Source: Streptomyces africanus (lineage in GTDB: Bacteria > Actinomycetota > Actinomycetes > Streptomycetales > Streptomycetaceae). From it: a stretch of DNA of 42,730 nucleotides. A model generated the notes under the pieces. It did no database searches and was not told the origin of the DNA. It saw only the letters and a list, made by a program, of their open reading frames with translations. Made by a program: the position numbers and the translations under genes. Each line of letters begins with the position of its first letter. Position 1 is the first letter of the stretch. Shown one piece after another: positions 25,396 to 32,072 of the stretch. Location: the NCBI RefSeq assembly GCF_002150735.1, contig NZ_MUKA01000241.1, positions 251-42,980 of the forward strand, read 5' to 3'.

Positions 25396-27321
25396 TCACC
25401 CCACGATGGTCGCGATGGGCAGCTTCTCGATCCGGATCGCCGACGCCTTGAACTCCGCCGTCCCGGCGATCGGGCAGTTCGCCTCGATCGTCAGCGCGTT
25501 GGTGTCCACCTCGTCGGGGAAGTGCATGGTCATGAAGGCGAGCCCGGACCGCAGCGCGGGGTCCACCCACACGGGTGCGGTCACCGACCCGCGCCGCGAG
25601 GTGACCTGCACCTGCTCGCCGACCACCACCCCGTAGCGCTCGGCGTCCTCCGGGCTCAGCTCGATGTACTCGCCGCGCCGCAGGGGCGAGGCGTAACCAC
25701 CGCTCTGCACGCCGGTGTTGTACGAGTCCAGGCGCCGCCCGGTGGTGAGCCGGATCGGGTACTCCTCGTCGGTGAGGTCCACGGGCGGGTCGTGCTGCAC
25801 GATCCCGAAGGGCGCGAGCGGACCTCGTTCGGCGGGGTCGGGCTCCCACAACCGGCCGTGCAGATAAGTCGGTTCGAGCCCGTCGGTGCTCGGGCACGGC
25901 CACTGGATGCCCTGGTGCTCCTCCAGGCGCGCGTACGTCATGCCGTAGTGGTCGGGGGAGACGGACCGGAGCTCGTTCCACACGGTCTCGGCGTCGGCGT
26001 ACTTCCAGTCGTGGCCGAGGCGGGCCGCGAGGTCGCAGATGATGTCGATGTCCTCGCGGGCCTCCCCGGGCGGGGTGACGGCCTTGCGGACGCGCTGCAC
26101 GCGCCGCTCGCTGTTGGTGGTCGTGCCGTCGGTCTCCGCCCAGCCGGCCGTGGCCGGCAGGACGACGTCCGCGAGCTCGGCCGTCTTCGTCAGGAAGATG
26201 TCCTGCACGACCAGGAAGTCCAGGGCCTTCAGCCGCCGTACGGCCTGCTCACTGTCGGCCTCCGACTGGGCGGGGTTCTCGCCGACGCAGTAGACGGCCT
26301 TGAGGGTGCCGTCCTCCATCGCCTCGAACATCTCGGTGAGGTTCAGGCCGTAGTGCGGCTGGATGACCGTGTCCCAGGCCGACTCGAACTTCAGCCGGAT
26401 GTCCGGGTCGAGGATGTCCTGGAAGCCGGGCAGGCGGTTGGGGATCGCGCCCATGTCGCCGCCGCCCTGCACGTTGTTCTGCCCGCGCAGGGGCTGCAGG
26501 CCGGAGCCGTAGCGGCCGACGTGCCCGGTGAGCAGGGACAGGTTGATCAGGGCGCGGACGTTGTCGGTGCCGTTGTGGTGCTCGGTGATGCCGAGCGTCC
26601 AGCACAACTGGGCCCGCTCGGCGCGGGCGTAGGCGTGCGCCAGCTCGCGGATGGCGGCGGCCGGAACGCCCGTCACCTTCTCGGCGAGCGACAGCGTCCA
26701 CGGCTCGACCAGCGCCTTGTACTCCTCGAAGCCGGTGGTCGCCCGCTCGATGAACGCCTCGTTGGCGAGACCGGCGTGGATGATCTCGCGGCCGATCGCG
26801 TGCGCCATCGGAATGTCCGTGCCGACGTTGAGGCCGAGCCAGCTCTCCGCCCACTCGGCGGTCGACGTCCGGCGCGGATCGACCGCGTACATCCGGGCGC
26901 CGTTCCTGATCCCCTTCAGCACGTGCTGGAAGAAGATCGGGTGCGCGAAACGGGCGTTGGAGCCCCACATCACGATGACGTCGGTGTGCTCGATCTCCTC
27001 GTACGACGACGTCCCGCCGCCCGAGCCGAACGCCGCCGACAGGCCCGCCACGCTCGGGGCGTGACAGGTGCGGTTGCAGGAGTCGACGTTGTTGGTGCCC
27101 ATGACGACCCGGGCGAACTTCTGGGCGACGTAGTTCATCTCGTTCGTGGCCCGGGCACAGGAGAACATGCCGAACGCGCCGCGATTGCGGGCAAGGCCCC
27201 GGGCCGCACGGTCCAGGGCCTCCTCCCAGCTCGCCCGGCGGAAGGGCTCGTCGCGCGCGTCCCGCACCAGCGGATGGGTGAGCCGCGTGTAGGTCTTCGG
27301 GGTTCGATCGCGTTTGCTCAT
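25396..27321 (-). CDS. Formate dehydrogenase catalytic (molybdopterin) subunit lacking the N-terminal Fe4S4 domain
   Basis: This 641-residue molybdopterin oxidoreductase should oxidise formate to CO2 at a bis-MGD molybdenum or tungsten centre. The metal-ligand cysteine is C86 in SCNRTCHAPSVAGL, followed by the His of the formate dehydrogenase active site. The cofactor domains continue with MWGSNARFAHP, YAVDPRRT, NNVQGGGDMG and CVGENPAQSEAD. The dinucleotide-binding C-terminal domain begins at about residue 515 (YPIRLTTGRRLDSYNTG). FdsA-type alpha subunits reach about 950 residues with Fe-S domains first; this one starts at the segment after the Fe4S4 domain (KTYTRLTHPLVR). The missing domain is encoded two genes downstream. 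The ATG at 27321 overlaps the previous gene's stop by 4 bp, so the short N-terminus is fixed by translational coupling. Confidence 0.93.
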   Translation of the reverse strand: MSKRDRTPKTYTRLTHPLVRDARDEPFRRASWEEALDRAARGLARNRGAFGMFSCARATNEMNYVAQKFARVVMGTNNVDSCNRTCHAPSVAGLSAAFGSGGGTSSYEEIEHTDVIVMWGSNARFAHPIFFQHVLKGIRNGARMYAVDPRRTSTAEWAESWLGLNVGTDIPMAHAIGREIIHAGLANEAFIERATTGFEEYKALVEPWTLSLAEKVTGVPAAAIRELAHAYARAERAQLCWTLGITEHHNGTDNVRALINLSLLTGHVGRYGSGLQPLRGQNNVQGGGDMGAIPNRLPGFQDILDPDIRLKFESAWDTVIQPHYGLNLTEMFEAMEDGTLKAVYCVGENPAQSEADSEQAVRRLKALDFLVVQDIFLTKTAELADVVLPATAGWAETDGTTTNSERRVQRVRKAVTPPGEAREDIDIICDLAARLGHDWKYADAETVWNELRSVSPDHYGMTYARLEEHQGIQWPCPSTDGLEPTYLHGRLWEPDPAERGPLAPFGIVQHDPPVDLTDEEYPIRLTTGRRLDSYNTGVQSGGYASPLRRGEYIELSPEDAERYGVVVGEQVQVTSRRGSVTAPVWVDPALRSGLAFMTMHFPDEVDTNALTIEANCPIAGTAEFKASAIRIEKLPIATIVG

Positions 27322-28289
27322 GCGGCGCTCCTCAGCGCGAGCAGGTCCGAGAGGGCGTGCACGGTGCGCAGGGTGGGCACCTGAACGCCGGTGATGTCCG
27401 CCAGCTCGACGACCGCCGCGAGGAGTACGTCGAGTTCGAGCGGTTTGCCGCGCTCCAGGTCCTGGAGCGTGGAGGTCCGGTGGTCGCCGACCCGCTCGGC
27501 GCCCGCGAGCCGGCGCTCGATGGAGACGCCGACCTCGCAGCCGAGGGCGCTGGCGACCGCGAGCGTCTCGGTCATCATGATCTCGATGACCCTGCGGGTG
27601 CCGCCGTGCAGGCACATCTGCCGCATGGTCGCGCGGGCCAGCGCGCTGATCGGGTTGAAGGAGATGTTGCCGAGCAGCTTGAGCCAGATGTCGCCCCGCA
27701 GCTCCGGTTCGACCGGGCACTTCAGACCGCCCGCCCGCATGGCCTCGCTGAGCGCCACGCACCGCGCGGACACGCTGCGGTCGGGCTCGCCGATCGAGAA
27801 CCGCGTGCCCTCCAGGTGCCGCACGACACCCGGCCCTTCGAGCTCGGTCGCCGCGTAGACGACGCATCCGACGGCCCGTTCGGGCGCGAGCACCGCACTG
27901 ACCGCGCCGTCCGGGTCCACGCTCTCGACGCGGTGGCCGTCGTAGGGGCCGCCGTGCCGGTGGAAGTACCACCAGGGGATGCCGTTCTGGGCGGCCACGA
28001 TCGCCGTCGTGTCGCCCAGCAACGGCGCGATCAGCGGTCCGCACGCCGCGTACGCGTTGGCCTTCAGGCCCAGGAAGACGTAGTCGACCGGGCCGACCTC
28101 GGCCGGGTCGTCGGTCGCGTGGGGGTGCGCGGTGAAGTCGCCGCGCGGGCTGCGCACCCGGACTCCGTGCTGCCTCATGGCCGCCAAGTGCGGTCCACGG
28201 GCGATGAGATGCACATCGGCGCCCGCGCTGTGGAGCGCGGCGCCGACGTAGGCGCCGATGGCACCGGCGCCGAGAACTGCGACTTTCAC
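27318..28289 (-). CDS. Ketopantoate reductase (ApbA/PanE)-family oxidoreductase
   Basis: This 323-residue NAD(P)H-dependent reductase of the 2-dehydropantoate 2-reductase family opens with GAGAIGAYVGAAL, the dinucleotide site. The family core WLKLLGNISFNPISALARA contains the catalytic Lys and substrate-contacting Asn and Ser. Canonical PanE makes pantoate for CoA, but many family members act on other 2-oxo acids. As first gene of a formate dehydrogenase operon, sharing a 4-bp overlap with the catalytic subunit, this one may act on a two- or three-carbon oxo acid such as glyoxylate; that is inference. The GTG at 28289 follows GGAG by 8 bp. The promoter region upstream is shared with the OFA transporter. 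Confidence 0.85.
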   Translation of the reverse strand: MKVAVLGAGAIGAYVGAALHSAGADVHLIARGPHLAAMRQHGVRVRSPRGDFTAHPHATDDPAEVGPVDYVFLGLKANAYAACGPLIAPLLGDTTAIVAAQNGIPWWYFHRHGGPYDGHRVESVDPDGAVSAVLAPERAVGCVVYAATELEGPGVVRHLEGTRFSIGEPDRSVSARCVALSEAMRAGGLKCPVEPELRGDIWLKLLGNISFNPISALARATMRQMCLHGGTRRVIEIMMTETLAVASALGCEVGVSIERRLAGAERVGDHRTSTLQDLERGKPLELDVLLAAVVELADITGVQVPTLRTVHALSDLLALRSAA

Positions 28290-28323
28290 GGGAACACTCC
28301 GTTCGGTTTGAGGGATACCGCGG

Positions 28324-28365
28324 AGGTGACTGCCGTCGGGTGGCTACCGTCCGGTGACTGCCGTC
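28324..28365. repeat. Three tandem 14-bp repeats in the formate/oxalate divergent promoter
   Basis: Units AGGTGACTGCCGTC, GGGTGGCTACCGTC and CGGTGACTGCCGTC follow one another without a gap at 28324, 28338 and 28352. Units 1 and 3 differ only in the first base. The array lies 23 bp from the candidate GntR operator. It could be an iterated activator site or a slippage product. Confidence 0.7.
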
Positions 28366-28387
28366 CGGCTTGTGTCGACGGAATATT

Positions 28388-28396
28388 GTCTACAGT
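28388..28396. promoter_or_regulatory. Candidate GntR/FCD operator between FDH operon and OFA transporter
   Basis: ATTGTCTACAGTAT (28385-28398) contains the reverse complement of ACTGTAGAC, a 9-bp core that recurs upstream of the GntR gene at 31119-31127. TGT-CT-ACA is a small palindrome of the kind FCD regulators bind. On the plus strand CAGTAT (28393-28398) lies 17 bp after TTGTGT (28370-28375), so the site would cover a -10 element. Confidence 0.5.
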
Positions 28397-28517
28397 ATGG
28401 ACGGAGGGTCAGCAAGGGTCCGCGCGATGACCGTTCGGCGCATGCTTGATACCGCTCACCGCTTCCTCGATGCGCCGCCTTTTCAACAACCATGCGAATG
28501 CCTACGGTTCCGGGTTC

Positions 28518-29849
28518 ATGAGTCCCCCCGTCGCACCCCCGGGCTGGAGCCGCTGGCTCGTTCCGCCCGCCGCTCTCTCCGTACATCTCTCCATCGGCCA
28601 GGCCTATGCCTGGAGCGTGTTCAAGCCGCCCCTGGAGTCCGCGCTCGGCCTCAGCGGCACGCAGAGCGCGCTGCCCTTCCAGCTGGGCATCGTCATGCTG
28701 GGCCTGTCCGCCGCGTTCGGCGGCACGCTCGTCGAGCGCAAGGGCCCGCGCTGGGCGATGACCGTTGCCCTGGTCTGCTTCTCGTCCGGCTTCCTGCTCT
28801 CCGCGCTGGGCGCGTCCCTGGAGCAGTACTGGCTGATCGTTTTCGGTTACGGCTTCGTGGGCGGCATCGGCCTCGGCATCGGCTACATCTCACCCGTCTC
28901 CACCCTGATCAAGTGGTTCCCGGACCGGCCCGGCATGGCCACCGGCATCGCCATCATGGGCTTCGGCGGCGGCGCGCTGATCGCCTCGCCGTGGTCCGCG
29001 CAGATGCTGGAGTCCTTCGGCGGCGACAGCTCCGGGATCGCGCTCGCCTTCCTGGTGCACGGGCTGTCGTACGCCGTGTTCATGCTCCTGGGTGTGCTGC
29101 TGGTCCGGGTGCCCCGCACCGAGAAGCCTGTGGAGAGCGGGCCGAGTGTCCTCGCCGGCCCGCAGGTCTCCGCGAACCAGGCCATCCGTACCCCGCAGTT
29201 CTGGTGCCTGTGGCTCGTGCTCTGCATGAACGTCACCGCCGGCATCGGCATCCTGGAGAAGGCCGCGCCGATGATCACGGACTTCTTCGCGGACTCCTCC
29301 ACGCCCGTCTCGGTCACGGCCGCCGCCGGCTTCGTCGCGCTGCTGTCGGCGGCGAACATGGCCGGCCGCATCGGCTGGTCGTCGACGTCCGACCTGATCG
29401 GCCGCAAGAACATCTACCGCGTCTATCTGGGCGTCGGCGCGCTGATGTACGCGCTCATCGCCTTGTTCGGCGACTCCTCCAAGCCGCTCTTCGTCCTGTG
29501 CGCGCTGGTGATCCTGTCCTTCTACGGCGGCGGCTTCGCGACCGTACCGGCGTATCTGAAGGACCTGTTCGGCACGTACCAGGTCGGCGCCATCCACGGG
29601 CGGTTGCTCACCGCCTGGTCCACGGCCGGCGTGCTCGGGCCGCTCATCGTCAACTGGATCGCCGACCGGCAGGAGGAGGCGGGCCGGCACGGCGCGTCCC
29701 TGTACGGGCTGTCGTTCGTCATCATGATCGGGCTGCTCGTCGTCGGCTTCGTCGCCAACGAACTCGTCCGGCCCGTCCACCCGCGTCATCACGTCCCGGC
29801 ACCGAAGGAGCCCGCGCATGTCCAGCGACAGCAGTCAGAGTCCGCCTAG
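28518..29849 (+). CDS. OFA (oxalate/formate antiporter) family MFS transporter
   Basis: This is a 443-residue, twelve-helix major facilitator. The N-terminus (WLVPPAALSVHLSIGQAYAW, then SVFKPPLE) is the hallmark of the oxalate/formate antiporter subfamily typified by OxlT. So are GIGLGIGYISPVSTLIKWFP and DRPGMATGIAIMGFGGGALI. Location divergent from a formate dehydrogenase operon makes oxalate, formate or a related small acid the likely substrate. The start is uncertain: ATG at 28518 (MSPPVAPPGWSRW) fits family length but has only a weak ribosome site, and in-frame ATG at 28470 or TTG at 28446 would add a poorly hydrophobic extension. Its 3' end overlaps a small membrane-protein gene by 32 bp. 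Confidence 0.9.
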   Translation: MSPPVAPPGWSRWLVPPAALSVHLSIGQAYAWSVFKPPLESALGLSGTQSALPFQLGIVMLGLSAAFGGTLVERKGPRWAMTVALVCFSSGFLLSALGASLEQYWLIVFGYGFVGGIGLGIGYISPVSTLIKWFPDRPGMATGIAIMGFGGGALIASPWSAQMLESFGGDSSGIALAFLVHGLSYAVFMLLGVLLVRVPRTEKPVESGPSVLAGPQVSANQAIRTPQFWCLWLVLCMNVTAGIGILEKAAPMITDFFADSSTPVSVTAAAGFVALLSAANMAGRIGWSSTSDLIGRKNIYRVYLGVGALMYALIALFGDSSKPLFVLCALVILSFYGGGFATVPAYLKDLFGTYQVGAIHGRLLTAWSTAGVLGPLIVNWIADRQEEAGRHGASLYGLSFVIMIGLLVVGFVANELVRPVHPRHHVPAPKEPAHVQRQQSESA

Positions 29850-29958
29850 CCCGGACCGGCGGTGGCTGATCGCCTTCGCCTGGGTGTGGGTGGGCCTGCC
29901 GCTCGCCTACGGGCTGTACGAGCTGGTCCGCAAGGCGACCCAGCTGTTCACCGGCTAG
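29818..29958 (+). CDS. MFS transporter small subunit-like 46-residue membrane peptide
   Basis: This is a short gene starting inside the transporter gene in another frame. ATG at 29818 has a clear AAGGAG 8 bp upstream, and the frame runs 46 codons to TAG at 29956-29958. The peptide has a polar Ser/Pro N-terminus (MSSDSSQSPPSPDRRW) and one hydrophobic helix (LIAFAWVWVGLPLAYGLYEL), then a basic end. Small proteins of this design accompany OFA-type MFS transporters in actinobacteria and are annotated as an MFS small subunit, as I recall. The overlap with the transporter implies translational coupling and roughly matched synthesis. Function is not established; stabilising or gating the transporter is inference. 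Confidence 0.8.
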   Translation: MSSDSSQSPPSPDRRWLIAFAWVWVGLPLAYGLYELVRKATQLFTG

Positions 29959-29959
29959 A

Positions 29960-29980
29960 CGTCAGGCGTCAGGCGTCAGG
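29960..29980. repeat. Short tandem repeat, three copies of CGTCAGG
   Basis: CGTCAGG is repeated three times head to tail immediately after the stop of the small membrane-peptide gene. It is probably replication slippage. The rest of the gap to 30120 shows no clear signal. Confidence 0.6.
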
Positions 29981-30120
29981 TGCTCGGTCGTCCGAGGTCC
30001 TGACCGAAGCTGACAACGCGGGCACCTGTTTCCTGTCGCCTTGCCTGCCGTCGTACCCGCGAGTCACTGATCAGACTGGTGGATCCCGCTGCCCACGTTC
30101 CAACGAGGGGGACCGCCCAC

Positions 30121-31059
30121 ATGAACGGCTCGCGCATCGCCGCCGTCGGCCACTACCAGCCCGCCAAGGTGCTCACCAACGAGGACCTGGCGGGCCTGGT
30201 GGACACCAGTGACGAGTGGATCAGGAGCCGGGTGGGCATCCGTACCCGCCACATCGCCGGCCCCGACGAACCCGTCGACGAGCTGGCCGCCCACGCCGCC
30301 GCCAAGGCCCTCGCGGCGGCCGGGCTGACCCCCGCCGACATCGACCTGGTGCTGGTCGCCACCTCCACCGCCGTCGACCGCTCGCCCAACACGGCCGCCC
30401 GGGTCGCGGCCCGGCTGGCCGTCCCGCAGGCCGCCACGATGGACCTCAACGTGGTGTGCGCCGGCTTCACCCACGCCCTGGCCACCGCCGACCACGCCGT
30501 CCGCGCGGGGGGTGCGAGCCGGGCCCTGGTCATCGGGGCCGACAAGATGTCCGACGTGACCGACTGGAGCGACCGCACGACCTGCGTGCTCGTCGGTGAC
30601 GGGGCCGGGGCCGCGGTCGTGGAGGCCGCCGACGAGCCCGCCATCGGACCGGTGCTGTGGGGTTCGGTGCCCGAGATGGGCAACGCCGTGCGGATCGAGG
30701 GCACGCCGCCGCGTTTCGCGCAGGAGGGGCAGAGCGTCTACCGCTGGGCCACGACGCAGCTGCCGCCCATCGCGCGGCGGGCGTGCGAGCGGGCCGGGCT
30801 GACGCCGGCGGACCTCGCCGCGGTCGTACTGCATCAGGCCAATCTGCGCATCATCGAACCCCTCGCGGAGAAGATCGGCGCCGTGAACGCGGTCGTCGCG
30901 CGCGACGTCACGGAGTCCGGCAACACGTCGGCCGCGAGCATCCCGCTCGCCCTGTCCAAGCTCGTCGAACAGGGCGCGATCACCACCGGCGACCCCGTCC
31001 TGCTGTTCGGCTTCGGCGGGAACCTGTCGTACGCGGGGCAGGTCGTCCGCTGCCCCTGA
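30121..31059 (+). CDS. Beta-ketoacyl-ACP synthase III (FabH-like)
   Basis: This is a 312-residue thiolase-fold condensing enzyme. The KAS III triad is complete: C113 (LNVVCAGFTHAL), H238 (VVLHQANLRI) and N268 (ESGNTSAAS). FabH begins fatty acid synthesis by joining an acyl-CoA to malonyl-ACP, but extra copies in Streptomyces often belong to secondary pathways. No acyl carrier protein, FabD or FabF is adjacent, so this is not the housekeeping fab cluster. The ATG at 30121 follows GAGGGGGA. Its place between the OFA transporter and the GntR gene, all on one strand, is unexplained. An acyl-transfer role linked to small-acid metabolism is possible but unsupported. Confidence 0.92.
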   Translation: MNGSRIAAVGHYQPAKVLTNEDLAGLVDTSDEWIRSRVGIRTRHIAGPDEPVDELAAHAAAKALAAAGLTPADIDLVLVATSTAVDRSPNTAARVAARLAVPQAATMDLNVVCAGFTHALATADHAVRAGGASRALVIGADKMSDVTDWSDRTTCVLVGDGAGAAVVEAADEPAIGPVLWGSVPEMGNAVRIEGTPPRFAQEGQSVYRWATTQLPPIARRACERAGLTPADLAAVVLHQANLRIIEPLAEKIGAVNAVVARDVTESGNTSAASIPLALSKLVEQGAITTGDPVLLFGFGGNLSYAGQVVRCP

Positions 31060-31114
31060 GGCCGCGCCGGGGTGTGACGCGGTCAACTCGCCGAAGTCCT
31101 GGCTCTTGTGCGCC

Positions 31115-31127
31115 GTAGACTGTAGAC
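31115..31127. promoter_or_regulatory. Candidate GntR autoregulatory site
   Basis: GTAGAC-T-GTAGAC is a direct repeat whose right part forms ACTGTAGAC (31119-31127), identical to the core in the FDH/OFA divergent promoter. It lies 81 bp upstream of the GntR start. This supports autoregulation and a shared regulon, but nine bases is a short match. Confidence 0.45.
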
Positions 31128-31207
31128 GAAAGACAATCGATACTGACGCTACGGCGACACCGGCGTCCGCCGCGCTGTGCACGGCCCTGCCGAGGAGGGG
31201 GACCGCG

Positions 31208-31885
31208 ATGCTGTCGACAGGCCTGCCCCAAGGGGCGGTACCCAAGCTGGAACGCCCGGGTCCGCTGCGCGACCGTGTCTACGAGGCGCTGCTCGAACTC
31301 ATCACCACCCGTGCCCTCCAGCCCGGCCAGCACCTCGTGGAGAGCGAACTCGCCGGGCATCTGGGGGTCTCCCGGCAGCCGGTGCGCGAGGCTTTGCAGC
31401 GGCTCAACACCGAAGGGTGGGTCGATCTGCGGCCCGCCCAGGGCGCGTTCGTGCACGAGCCGACGGAGGAGGAGGCCGACCAGCTCCTCACGGTCCGTAC
31501 GCTCCTGGAGGCCGAGGCCGCCCGGCTCGCCGCGGCGGGCGCGGACAAGGCCGGCATCGCCGCGCTGGAAGCGCTGTGCGCGGAGGGCGAGAAGGCCGTC
31601 GAGGCCGACGACGTGGACGGGGCCGTCGCGATGAACGCCCGGTTCCACGCGAAGATCATGGAGCTCGCCGGCAACGCCGTCCTCGCCGAACTGGCCGCCC
31701 AGGTCGACCGCCGCGTCCGCTGGTACTACACGCCGGTCGCCCGCCAGCGGGGCCACCAGTCCTGGATCGAGCACCGCGCGCTCATCGCCGCGATCACCGA
31801 CCGCGACGAACAGCGGGCCACCCACCTGATGCGCGAACACACCGAGCACACGAGGCGGTCGTACCACGCGCGAACAGGTTCGTAG
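31208..31885 (+). CDS. GntR-family regulator, FadR/FCD subfamily
   Basis: This is a 225-residue regulator. The winged helix (VYEALLELITTRALQPGQHL, then ESELAGHLGVSRQPVREALQ and GWVDLRPAQGAFV) is followed by an all-helical FCD domain (EADQLLTVRTLLEAEAARLA). Metal/ligand histidines sit in ARFHAKIMELAGN, EHRALIAAI and MREHTEHTRR. FCD regulators usually respond to small organic acids. The ATG at 31208 follows GGAGGGGGA. It probably governs the OFA transporter and formate dehydrogenase operon, given the shared core motif and proximity. A small hairpin lies just after the stop. Confidence 0.92.
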   Translation: MLSTGLPQGAVPKLERPGPLRDRVYEALLELITTRALQPGQHLVESELAGHLGVSRQPVREALQRLNTEGWVDLRPAQGAFVHEPTEEEADQLLTVRTLLEAEAARLAAAGADKAGIAALEALCAEGEKAVEADDVDGAVAMNARFHAKIMELAGNAVLAELAAQVDRRVRWYYTPVARQRGHQSWIEHRALIAAITDRDEQRATHLMREHTEHTRRSYHARTGS

Positions 31886-31894
31886 GCCTCCGCC

Positions 31895-31910
31895 GACGGC
31901 CGGTGCCGTC
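31895..31910 (+). terminator. Possible hairpin terminator after the GntR gene
   Basis: GACGGC-CGGT-GCCGTC is a perfect 6-bp stem with a 4-nt loop, 9 bp after the GntR stop. No T-run follows. Confidence 0.4.
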
Positions 31911-32072
31911 TGAGTCTGCACTCGTCTTTGTCCTGTGAGTGGAAAAAGTCGGGGGTAATTCCTGCGCGACTTCTTCCCACCTTCGGCAGCCGCTGCTACG
32001 TTCCCTTCGAAAGCAAGCCACGACGTGGCGGAAAACCGGCGCGCACAGGCCGATTGAGGCGGGGAGGGGCTC

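Noticed and set aside
23722..27384. Plus-strand open frame of about 1,220 codons opposite the formate dehydrogenase genes
   Set aside because: Antisense shadow. The opposite strand carries intact Fe-S and molybdopterin motifs in coupled genes.
28425..28517. N-terminal extension of the OFA transporter from 28446 or 28470
   Set aside because: The added residues match no family N-terminus and neither codon has a ribosome site. It was kept only as a stated alternative.
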